From positions 58,343 to 122,342 of the forward strand of contig CAOSLI010000005.1 in assembly GCA_948524275.1 (NCBI GenBank): a stretch of DNA of 64,000 nucleotides. Reading direction: 5' to 3'. Both the position numbers and the translations under genes were made by a program. Below are positions 32,711-40,785 of this stretch, piece after piece. The stretch comes from an uncultured Clostridia bacterium. Its GTDB lineage: Bacteria; Bacillota; Clostridia; TANB77; CAG-508. Position 1 is the first letter of the stretch. The number at the start of each line of letters is the position of its first letter. Under the pieces are notes generated by a model. It was not told the origin of the DNA and made no database searches. It saw only the letters and a program-made list of their open reading frames with translations.

Positions 32711-32737
32711 GAGCTTAATTTATTTGAAATTAAACTC
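32711..32737 (-). terminator. Terminator between antitoxin and Fic
   Basis: GAGTTTAATTT pairs with AAATTAAGCTC (one mismatch), followed on the minus strand by TTTTTATTTTT. It would limit read-through from antitoxin to toxin. Confidence 0.75.
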
Positions 32738-32740
32738 TCA

Positions 32741-32908
32741 TTAAAATGTCATTTTCTTAAATGTTATCATTGCATCTTCCATAGAAATTTTGTTATCAGC
32801 ATAATCTTTTAAAACATTTATATCAGTAGGAGATAAGAACTGATTTTCCATTTCCATAGAAGTCTTAATATTGTTTATTAAATTTTCATTTTTTTTATCA
32901 ATATTCAT
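32741..32908 (-). CDS. Putative Fic antitoxin (VbhA-like, 55 aa)
   Basis: Too small for usual ORF cut-offs. It encodes MNIDKKNENLINNIKTSMEM then ENQFLSPTDINVLKDYADNK and ISMEDAMITFKKMTF. The shape (an N-terminal helix, then 'LSP-x-(D/E)-I-x2-L-x2-Y-x2-(N/G)-x-IS-x-(E/D)-(E/D)A') is like small antitoxins found beside Fic proteins. The canonical inhibitory S/T-x3-E-G/N motif is not obvious but could be TSMEMEN. A ribosome-binding site (AAGGAGAG) precedes the ATG. It lies directly upstream of fic. Confidence 0.75.
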   Translation of the reverse strand: MNIDKKNENLINNIKTSMEMENQFLSPTDINVLKDYADNKISMEDAMITFKKMTF

Positions 32909-33050
32909 AATTCTTAAATCTCTCCTTTCTTAAAAACACTACAATATTATTATACCATATTTTTGAATAAAAATCAATAAAATTCTTTATATTTGCAAAA
33001 AGTTATGATAAAATGATGTCGAAATGTGAAATATAATAAAGAGGTGAATT

Positions 33051-34265
33051 ATGAAAAAATCTGTAAAAATCATAATTACAATTATAATTTTAGTATTTAT
33101 AATTGCAATAGCAGCATATATTGTGATAGACAAGCAAAATGAAAAGAAGGAAGACGAACGAGCATTAACTTTAAAGCAAGACTTAACTGTCGAATTTGCG
33201 TCAAAGAAAAAGCTATCTGATTTTATAGAAAATCTAGAAGGTGAGCTTATAGAAGATAGCGTTGTTAGCACAGAAAAACTTGGAGTAAATAGAATAACTT
33301 TCGAATATAAAAGTATAAGAAATAAAAATAAACAAAAATCTTTTGAAATAAATGTAATAGATACTGTAAAACCAATGATTTATATGGGAGGAGTTATAAC
33401 TGTAAATAAAGGTTATGACAAAGATATTGCGAACCTTATTTTTAGCGGTGATAATTGCGACAGCACGCCTGAAAGAAAAATTATCGGAGAGTATGACATA
33501 AACACAGTAGGAGATTACAAATTGAAATTTAATATAAAAGATAAAAGCGGAAATGAAGCGAGTCAAGATTTCATACTAAGAGTAATTGGAAAGAGCAGTG
33601 GCGGTTCGAGTCAACCAACTGTTCAAAAGAAGATTTTATTTGAAGATGCTTTAGAAAAATACAAAACAAATAGCACAAAACTCGGAATCGATGTATCGCA
33701 ATGGCAAGGAGATATTAACTGGAGCAAGGTAAAAGACGCAGGTGCAGAATTTGCAATGATTAGAATGGGATATCAAAAAGGTTATGATGGAGAAAATGTC
33801 ATAGATCCGTATTTCATAAAAAATATTACAGGAGCTAAACAAGCAGGAATTAAAGTAGGAATATACTATTATTCATATGCAAAAACCGCAGAAGAGTCTA
33901 AATCACAAGCAGAATGGGTTGCAAGTAATTTAAAAGATTATGAGATTGATCTTCCTGTATCATTTGACTGGGAAAGTTGGTCATCATTTGTAACATGTAA
34001 TATGAGTTTTTATGATATTAACAAAGTGGCACGTACTTATTGCGACACTTTAAAATCTCATGGATATCAGACATCTTTATATAGCAGTAAAAATTATTTA
34101 GAAAAAATATGGTATCCAGAAGAATTTGATGAAGTATGGCTTGCACATTATACGTCTAAAACAAATTACGAAGGAAGTTATCATATGTGGCAATTCTGCA
34201 ATACTGGTAAAATTGATGGTATAAATGGTGATGTAGATATTGATGTGTTGTATGTTAATAAGTAA
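33051..34265 (+). CDS. Membrane-anchored GH25 lysozyme
   Basis: An N-terminal membrane anchor (IIITIIILVFIIAIAAYIVI) is followed by two Ig-like/cadherin-like regions (about residues 45-190) and a GH25 muramidase domain: LGIDVSQWQGDINWSKVK, FAMIRMGYQKGYDG, and the catalytic DWE in VSFDWESW. The end, HMWQFCNTGKIDGINGDVDIDVLY, is typical. It cleaves peptidoglycan glycan strands outside the cell. At 404 residues, AGAGGTG lies upstream of ATG 33051. Confidence 0.93.
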   Translation: MKKSVKIIITIIILVFIIAIAAYIVIDKQNEKKEDERALTLKQDLTVEFASKKKLSDFIENLEGELIEDSVVSTEKLGVNRITFEYKSIRNKNKQKSFEINVIDTVKPMIYMGGVITVNKGYDKDIANLIFSGDNCDSTPERKIIGEYDINTVGDYKLKFNIKDKSGNEASQDFILRVIGKSSGGSSQPTVQKKILFEDALEKYKTNSTKLGIDVSQWQGDINWSKVKDAGAEFAMIRMGYQKGYDGENVIDPYFIKNITGAKQAGIKVGIYYYSYAKTAEESKSQAEWVASNLKDYEIDLPVSFDWESWSSFVTCNMSFYDINKVARTYCDTLKSHGYQTSLYSSKNYLEKIWYPEEFDEVWLAHYTSKTNYEGSYHMWQFCNTGKIDGINGDVDIDVLYVNK

Positions 34266-34324
34266 CTTATAGAAATTGTATTAGCTTATTAGTGCAAAGA
34301 ACTAAGAAAGGATAGAAATTAGAA

Positions 34325-35914
34325 ATGAAAAAAATCATAGGTTATTGTGGTTTTGTTGTACTTGCTGTTGTAGCAATGCTAAATATATTATTTACTGCTA
34401 GTCTTGATGCAAATGAACATATCACAATAAGTATTAATAATATTGGATATATATTAGGGCTAATATTACTTGGGATTTTAATATTAATAGGGACAAACTA
34501 TTTAGATAAATGGCTTAATGATAATCCGAAAAAGTGGAAGACTGTATTAAAAGAAATACTACTTATTATTGCATTGGCAATATATATTTCATTTAGCATT
34601 ATTTGGGTTGTAGAAAGAATGCCAGGAATAGGTGGAGACCAAATTCATGTTAGCAATTTTGCACAAACAATTTATCGAGATAATCCAGATGAATTTTTAC
34701 CAAATCTAACATACGCAGGAATTCCACTAAAAGATTATATACAAGGATATAAGCAGCAAATTCCACTTGCATTTGTATATAATATATTTTTTAGAATAAT
34801 ACATACTGATTTTATATTCTCTCTAAGAGGATTAAATATTGTAGCAAATTTATTTATTGTTTTAGCACTTTATAAAATCGCTAAACAATTATCAAAAAAA
34901 CGTAAAACGAACAAAATTCTTTTGCTTGTGTTAATTCTGACATTTATATCAATGCCTATGCTTGCTACATTTATATATGGGGATTTACCAGGGCTAGCAT
35001 TAAGCTTATGGGGTGTGTATTATATTATGAAATACACAGAAACCAAAAAGGTTAGATATTTATTAATTTCATCAGCATTTTCAGCATTTGGATATATGAT
35101 GAGAATGAATAGTTTGATATTTATAATTGCAACAGTGATATATTTAATCATGGATTGGTTTGGAAGTAAAAAGAAAGAAGAAATAAGTAATGATAAAAAA
35201 TTAGTTTCAATGAAAAAGACAAAAGATAGGTGGCTAGGAGCAGCTATGATTTTAGTTTTTATAGTTATTTCAATTGTTCCAGCTATGCTTGTAGAAAATT
35301 ATTATATGAATAAATATGATATGGATAAGTCAAAGGCATATCCAAAAGTAGGACATATATTGCTTGGAATGGAGGAGTCACATAGAGCTAATGGTTGGTA
35401 TCGTGAAGACATAGGAGAGACAGCATTAAAAGATCCACAAGGAGTAAAAGAAGAATATAAAGGAAGAATAAGAGACAGATTAATATATTTTCTAAAGAAT
35501 CCTGGATATACTCTTAAATTTTATACTGATAAAATTACATCAATGTGGGCAGAAAATACGTACTCAGCAGTGATGAATAATAAATCAGGAGACGACGATA
35601 AGATTGTAAACATGATAGAGCCACTAACATTCTATCAGAAAGTATTGCTAATAATCACTACCTTATGCAGTTTAGTTGTATTATTACAAAATAGAAAAGA
35701 TATGCCTTTAGAAATATTATTCCTTATAACAATATTTATTGGCGGATTTGCATTCCACATTTTATGGGAAGCAAAATCAAGATATATTATCCCATATATA
35801 GTTGCTTTAATACCAGTAGCAAGTGTGGGAATTGATATGGAAAAAATAAGAGCAGTAATTCGTAATATCAAAGATAGATTTAAGAAAAATGAACAATTAG
35901 ATAAAAATGCTTGA
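34325..35914 (+). CDS. Polytopic GT-C glycosyltransferase (GT39/ArnT-like)
   Basis: A 529-residue protein with about 12 membrane segments. An extracytoplasmic loop after the second or third segment has ERMPGIGGDQIHVSNFAQTI, giving the acidic residues expected of lipid-phosphate-sugar-dependent GT-C enzymes. It then has YKQQIPLAFVYNIFF and a C-terminal LWEAKSRYIIPYIV block. It would glycosylate a lipid or surface polymer at the outer membrane face. Acceptor and sugar are unknown. A similar GT-C gene lies at 52040. Confidence 0.8.
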   Translation: MKKIIGYCGFVVLAVVAMLNILFTASLDANEHITISINNIGYILGLILLGILILIGTNYLDKWLNDNPKKWKTVLKEILLIIALAIYISFSIIWVVERMPGIGGDQIHVSNFAQTIYRDNPDEFLPNLTYAGIPLKDYIQGYKQQIPLAFVYNIFFRIIHTDFIFSLRGLNIVANLFIVLALYKIAKQLSKKRKTNKILLLVLILTFISMPMLATFIYGDLPGLALSLWGVYYIMKYTETKKVRYLLISSAFSAFGYMMRMNSLIFIIATVIYLIMDWFGSKKKEEISNDKKLVSMKKTKDRWLGAAMILVFIVISIVPAMLVENYYMNKYDMDKSKAYPKVGHILLGMEESHRANGWYREDIGETALKDPQGVKEEYKGRIRDRLIYFLKNPGYTLKFYTDKITSMWAENTYSAVMNNKSGDDDKIVNMIEPLTFYQKVLLIITTLCSLVVLLQNRKDMPLEILFLITIFIGGFAFHILWEAKSRYIIPYIVALIPVASVGIDMEKIRAVIRNIKDRFKKNEQLDKNA

Positions 35915-36030
35915 TTATTATGCAAAAAATTAATAAATTAATTTAATTTTCCAACAAATTGATATAGTAAAAGTGTCTAAATTATAGAAGCTAAATTTAG
36001 CTAAAATATATCAAAGGAGAAATTTAAGTT

Positions 36031-36984
36031 ATGAAAACAAAAACTAAGATTATAATTACAATATTAGCCTCAATAATATTATCATTATCGATTTTGATTG
36101 TTACGATAACAGGAATAAAAAGAACTGAGAAGATGCCTATTAAAGAATCTAAAGTAAATGAGCAGGCAATCCAAGAATCTAAATATGAGGAGTTAGAGAA
36201 TATACCACTTGATTACGATTTTGCTAATATGATAGAAGATGAGTGCTATGTTGTAATGAATGGTAATGCTGTTTATAACATAGAGCAATTAGATAATTTC
36301 ATAAAAAATGTAAGAAGTAATGTACCTGATGAAATAAGAATTGTGCAATATACGATTGAAGGTGAGCCAATAATATCAAATTTAAAATATACTAGGGATA
36401 AATTCATTTTAAAGAATGATAGCAGAAGAGACCACTGGTCAGCAGAAAAAGATAGGGTTATAACAACTGAAGAATATAATGCAAGTATATTCGACTTAGT
36501 CTTAGGAGAGACTGCAAATGATGTTACAAATAAAAGAAAAGATTATGAAGTTTATTTAATATCAAAAGAGACTGGAGAGAAGAGATACATTTGTAGTTAT
36601 GTACAAATAAGAAAAGAAAGTGGAAATTTTAAGTTAATCTTTACAAAGGATGATAGTAAAGTAAAGACTTTAATACTAGGTAAAGATGAATGCAATAAAG
36701 TTGGTTATGATTTTTACTCATATAAAGGAAACATAGAAATTATAATAAATAATAAGAAAATGTCATTAAGAGATGCTTTATTAAATAATCAAATCAAAAT
36801 TGATGATATATTAAGCAAGGCAGAAAAAGATTTACAAGCTGGTATTATATATGGAGATGTGTACCGTGATGGTGGAAGCAAGATGTATATTTATGATGAT
36901 TATTCTATAATAAAATTCCACACATTAGATGGAAACAACGATCTATATATTGGTTCTCCTAATATGAATATAAATGATTTATAA
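36031..36984 (+). CDS. DUF4362-like membrane-anchored/secreted protein
   Basis: One N-terminal hydrophobic segment (IIITILASIILSLSILIVTITGI) anchors or exports a 317-residue protein. The region FANMIEDECYVVMNGNAVYNIEQLDNFIKN ... IRIVQYTIEGEPIISNL fits DUF4362, an uncharacterised Firmicutes domain. It stands 36 bases upstream of a membrane-anchored sigma factor, so it may be an extracytoplasmic sensor or regulator in the same signalling pair. GGAG precedes the ATG. Confidence 0.75.
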   Translation: MKTKTKIIITILASIILSLSILIVTITGIKRTEKMPIKESKVNEQAIQESKYEELENIPLDYDFANMIEDECYVVMNGNAVYNIEQLDNFIKNVRSNVPDEIRIVQYTIEGEPIISNLKYTRDKFILKNDSRRDHWSAEKDRVITTEEYNASIFDLVLGETANDVTNKRKDYEVYLISKETGEKRYICSYVQIRKESGNFKLIFTKDDSKVKTLILGKDECNKVGYDFYSYKGNIEIIINNKKMSLRDALLNNQIKIDDILSKAEKDLQAGIIYGDVYRDGGSKMYIYDDYSIIKFHTLDGNNDLYIGSPNMNINDL

Positions 36985-37020
36985 AGACTAAAAAACGAAA
37001 CAATAAGGAAAGTTAGAAAC

Positions 37021-37941
37021 ATGAAAATAGACAAAGAAGAACTTCATGCTATTTTTAATGGGATAGCTAATGATGATGAAACGCAGTTTAATCTGCTATA
37101 TGAGAGATACAACAAACTAGTATATCAAGTTGCATTTTCAATATTGAAAAATAGAGAAAATAGTGAAGATGTAGCACAAAAGGTATTTCTTAAGATATGG
37201 AAATTAGATAAAGTAAAATTGCCAACTTGCAATGAAGCAAGTTGGCTATATTCGCTTTCAAAAAATGAGACATTGAACTATCTAAGAACTAAAAAAGAAG
37301 AAGTAGACATTGAGGACATTTATTATATAGTAGAAGAAAATGAAGAATTAGATAAACTAATTGATAAAGATACATATAACAGGACGATATCAAGACTAAA
37401 TTCAGATGAACAGGAAATTGTATCATTAAAAGTTTTGTCTAATCTATCGTTTAGAGAAATTGCTCAAATACTAAATATACCAATGGGAACTGCACAATGG
37501 AAATATTATAAATCAATAAATAATCTTAAAATGCTTATAACAAATTTAGGCATGTTTATTATATCAATTGGAATATTTCTATCAGAGAGAAGAGTGAGAA
37601 AAAATAAAAAATCTGTACAAGCCGAGCTTAATATAAAAACTAACGTAGAAAATTCAATACAATTTACAGAAACAACAAAAGATAAAGATGATAATGAGAG
37701 AAAGATGCTTAATCAAACTAAAGATTCAACATACAGTTATAATAGGCTAAATGAAATAGAAACAAATACAATTGAAAGCAATATTGCTCAAAATGGCAAA
37801 ACTGAAGGAGTTACTGAAATAAATAGCAATCGAACAAATAAATTAAATTCACTAGAAATAGGAACACTGGTTATATCATCAGTATTTTTTGCCATTATAC
37901 TACTTCAGTTAATAAAGTATGTAAAATCTTGGCAAAAATAA
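37021..37941 (+). CDS. ECF sigma factor with C-terminal membrane segments
   Basis: Residues 1-170 are an ECF sigma factor: region 2 (FNLLYERYNKLVYQVAFSILKNRENSEDVAQKVFLKIW) and region 4 (LNSDEQEIVSLKVLSNLSFREIAQILNIPMGTAQWKYYKS). Unlike ordinary sigma factors it continues with a hydrophobic stretch (MLITNLGMFIISIGIFL), a polar Asn/Thr-rich linker of about 90 residues and a terminal membrane helix (LEIGTLVISSVFFAIILLQLI). It may be held at the membrane until released, in place of a separate anti-sigma. The DUF4362 protein just upstream is the likely partner. Confidence 0.88.
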   Translation: MKIDKEELHAIFNGIANDDETQFNLLYERYNKLVYQVAFSILKNRENSEDVAQKVFLKIWKLDKVKLPTCNEASWLYSLSKNETLNYLRTKKEEVDIEDIYYIVEENEELDKLIDKDTYNRTISRLNSDEQEIVSLKVLSNLSFREIAQILNIPMGTAQWKYYKSINNLKMLITNLGMFIISIGIFLSERRVRKNKKSVQAELNIKTNVENSIQFTETTKDKDDNERKMLNQTKDSTYSYNRLNEIETNTIESNIAQNGKTEGVTEINSNRTNKLNSLEIGTLVISSVFFAIILLQLIKYVKSWQK

Positions 37942-38055
37942 TATGATATAAATTGTACAATTATTGTATTTAAGAAAAAGTTAATGAAATTTAGATTGAT
38001 AAATGGAAAATAATGTGTTATAATAATTAAGAGAGAAATATAAAGGAAGAATGAT

Positions 38056-39057
38056 ATGGATAATAAAAAAATAGATTTTGTTCTTTTATGGGTAGACGAT
38101 AAAGATATAGAATGGCAAAAAAGTAAAAACAGATACATGGCAGAAGATGTGAATAAAATAACATCTAATAAATATAGAGATTTTGATAATTTAAAATATT
38201 GGTTTCGAGGAGTAGAAAAATTTGCTCCATGGGTGAATCAAATTTTCTTATTAACATGTAATCAAAAACCAGAGTGGTTAAATGAGAAACATCCAAAGCT
38301 AAAATTGGTAAATCATACAGATTTTATAAGAGAAGAATATTTACCAACATTTAATTCGAATGTGATAGAAATTAATATAGGAAAAATAAAGGACTTATCT
38401 GAACAATTTGTCTTATTTAATGATGATGTTTTTTTACTAAATGAAACTAATCCAACAGACTTTTTTGAAGGAGGTTTACCGAAGGATTGCTATTTTGAAC
38501 ATCCAGATATAAATCCATTTTATGGCGAAACATACCAAAATTTTTTGTTAAATGATAAAGGTATAATTAATACGCATTTTTCTAAGGAAAAACAAATAAA
38601 GGCAAATTTAAGAAAAATATATAATCCTAAATATGGAATACGAATTAATACTATAAATTATATTTTATCAAAATGGCATGAAGGGTATATAGGATTCTAT
38701 AATCCACATATTACACAAGCACATTTGAAATCTACATTTCAAAAAATATATGAACTAGAAAGAGATGTGGTAGATGATACTTCTAGGAACAGATTTAGAA
38801 GTACTTATGATATAAGCCAATATCTTATGCGATATTGGAATTTAGTCGAAGGAAAATTTGTGCCGTCAAAAGATATTGGAAAAGCATTTAACATTGGAAA
38901 AGATATAGAAAAAATAAAAAATGTGATAGAAAATCAAAAGTATAAAGTTGCATGTTTTAATGATAGTATAGAAAATATTGATTTTGAGTATTGTAAAAAT
39001 GCAATGATTAATTCATTTGAAAAAATATTGCCAGAAAAATCACAATTTGAAAAATAA
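38056..39057 (+). CDS. Stealth-family sugar-phosphotransferase
   Basis: A 333-residue cytoplasmic protein. The start IDFVLLWVDDKDIEWQKSKN is conserved region 1 of Stealth proteins. FDNLKYWFRGVEKFAPWVNQIFLLT and FVLFNDDVFLL give regions 2 and 3 with the acidic pair, and NYILSKWHEGY the later region. These enzymes transfer hexose-1-phosphate in capsule or wall polymer synthesis. It precedes a GT2 glycosyltransferase, so a small surface-glycan cluster is likely. Confidence 0.9.
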   Translation: MDNKKIDFVLLWVDDKDIEWQKSKNRYMAEDVNKITSNKYRDFDNLKYWFRGVEKFAPWVNQIFLLTCNQKPEWLNEKHPKLKLVNHTDFIREEYLPTFNSNVIEINIGKIKDLSEQFVLFNDDVFLLNETNPTDFFEGGLPKDCYFEHPDINPFYGETYQNFLLNDKGIINTHFSKEKQIKANLRKIYNPKYGIRINTINYILSKWHEGYIGFYNPHITQAHLKSTFQKIYELERDVVDDTSRNRFRSTYDISQYLMRYWNLVEGKFVPSKDIGKAFNIGKDIEKIKNVIENQKYKVACFNDSIENIDFEYCKNAMINSFEKILPEKSQFEK

Positions 39058-39156
39058 AAGCTATATATCTGCTAACGGACTATTAATATCATAAAAATAG
39101 GGAAAAATAGATATAGATAAAAATGTAATAAAATTAGGAGAGAGGAGATAAAAACA

Positions 39157-40035
39157 TTGAACTACAAAGATAATGTTAGATTTTCAATTATAGTTAATTC
39201 ATACAATATTGAAAAATATATAGAAAGAGCAATAGAAAGTGTACTGTGTCAAGATTTTAAAAACTATGAAATAATAATAGTAGATGACTGCTCAACAGAT
39301 GGTACATTTGAAAAAATACAAAAATATAAAAATGATAAAATAGAGATTTTTCAGACAAAAACGAATTCTGGAACGGCGGGGGCAGGTAGAAATATTGGAA
39401 TAGAAAATGCACAAGGTGAATATATATTATTTTTAGATGGAGATGATACATTATATGATAATCAAACATTATCTAATATAGATAATATAATAGGAAGTAA
39501 ACATCCAGAGGTTATATTTTTGGGTTATGAAGATATTGGACAAGGTAATAAACAAAGAATTTCTACTAAAGAAAATTCAACGAAAGAGGCAAGGATATTA
39601 TGTGATTTAACATTCTCTGTTTCAAGTAGATGTTGGAACAGAGAGTTTATAATAAATAATAATTTAAAATTTATTGAAGGTATGTATTATGAAGATGAAA
39701 TATATTCTATGAAGGCTAATATTATAGCAACAAATACTACTTATGGAGATGTAAAAGTATTTAAATATTATAGAAATAGGGAAGGTAGTGTAATGACAAA
39801 GCCAACAATAAAAAAGTGCTCTGATTTTTATAGAATGTTAGCTGAAATAGTAGATTTATATGAAGTAACTCCAAAAGAACATAAAAAACATTTATTAAGC
39901 TTTATTGTAAATGAAAATGAAAGTATACCATATAGAATTAAAGTTGTATTAGAAGCTCTTAAAAATGATGAAAAGATTAAAATATTACCTAAAAGAGATT
40001 ATAAATATAAGGAATTATTAGAAGATGAAAAGTAG
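39157..40035 (+). CDS. GT2-family glycosyltransferase
   Basis: A GT-A fold glycosyltransferase of 292 residues: FSIIVNSYNIEKYIERAIESVL, the nucleotide-binding IIIVDDCSTDGT, and the DxD-type LFLDGDDTLYD, with acceptor-side YYEDEIYSMKANI. The TTG start at 39157 has GAGAGGAG upstream and no better start exists. It overlaps the phosphatase gene by 11 bases and probably adds a sugar to a surface polymer with the Stealth enzyme. Confidence 0.92.
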   Translation: MNYKDNVRFSIIVNSYNIEKYIERAIESVLCQDFKNYEIIIVDDCSTDGTFEKIQKYKNDKIEIFQTKTNSGTAGAGRNIGIENAQGEYILFLDGDDTLYDNQTLSNIDNIIGSKHPEVIFLGYEDIGQGNKQRISTKENSTKEARILCDLTFSVSSRCWNREFIINNNLKFIEGMYYEDEIYSMKANIIATNTTYGDVKVFKYYRNREGSVMTKPTIKKCSDFYRMLAEIVDLYEVTPKEHKKHLLSFIVNENESIPYRIKVVLEALKNDEKIKILPKRDYKYKELLEDEK

Positions 40036-40663
40036 ACTTTTTATAGTAAGGCATACAGAAACAGTAGGAAATATAGAAAAAAGGTTAACGGGTAGACAAG
40101 ACTATGAAGTAACACAAAATGGTAGTCTATTAATAAATAAGTTGACAGAAGAACTAAAAAATATTAAATTTGATAAGATTTATTCTAGTACATCAAAAAG
40201 AGCAATTAAAACTGTAGAACCTCTTGCAATATTAAATAAAGTAAATATAGAAGAAAAAGAAGATTTATGTGAGATGTATTTTGGAATTTATGATGGTTGG
40301 AAATGGGAAGATGTGAATAAGATACAACCAGAAATAAAACAAAATCAAAATAGAATAAATGAAATTTACGGAATTCCTAAACAGGAAACAATGCAACAAG
40401 TAGCTGAAAGAATGTATAACTGTATAACAGAGATTGTGTTAAATAATATAGGGAAAACTATACTAATATCATCACATGGTGTAGCAATAGAAGCTTTTAT
40501 AAGGAAAATTGTCAATAGACCATTTAGAGAAGATAGAGAAAAATTTTGCCAATATAATGTTGCTATAAACGAATTAGTGTTTGAAGATAATAATTATCAG
40601 ATTATACAATTAGCTAATATAGAGTATTTGAAAAAGGAATTGGAAGATCAACTTTGTTTATAA
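40025..40663 (+). CDS. Histidine phosphatase (phosphoglycerate mutase-like)
   Basis: The catalytic motif RLFIVRHTETVGN is followed by LTGRQDYEVTQNG, TSKRAIKTVEPL (second Arg), the Glu in EEKEDLCEMYFGIYDGWKWED, and SSHGVAIEAFIR (second His). It is 212 residues, normal for the branch. It could dephosphorylate a sugar phosphate or nucleotide used by the adjacent glycosyltransferases, a job inferred only from context. Overlapping starts suggest translational coupling. Confidence 0.92.
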   Translation: MKSRLFIVRHTETVGNIEKRLTGRQDYEVTQNGSLLINKLTEELKNIKFDKIYSSTSKRAIKTVEPLAILNKVNIEEKEDLCEMYFGIYDGWKWEDVNKIQPEIKQNQNRINEIYGIPKQETMQQVAERMYNCITEIVLNNIGKTILISSHGVAIEAFIRKIVNRPFREDREKFCQYNVAINELVFEDNNYQIIQLANIEYLKKELEDQLCL

Positions 40664-40682
40664 AAACTATAACGAAAAGCTA

Positions 40683-40718
40683 AATAGCTTAATACTTGAT
40701 TACAAGTGTTAAGCTATT
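40683..40718. terminator. Terminator between convergent genes
   Basis: AATAGCTTAATACTTG pairs with CAAGTGTTAAGCTATT (one wobble) with a 4-base loop and T-rich flank. Confidence 0.88.
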
Positions 40719-40785
40719 ATTGCTGTTTTTATATTTTTGTGAACATTTATCGTTCAATTCCAAGGTGGAAAAGGACGATTTTTTA

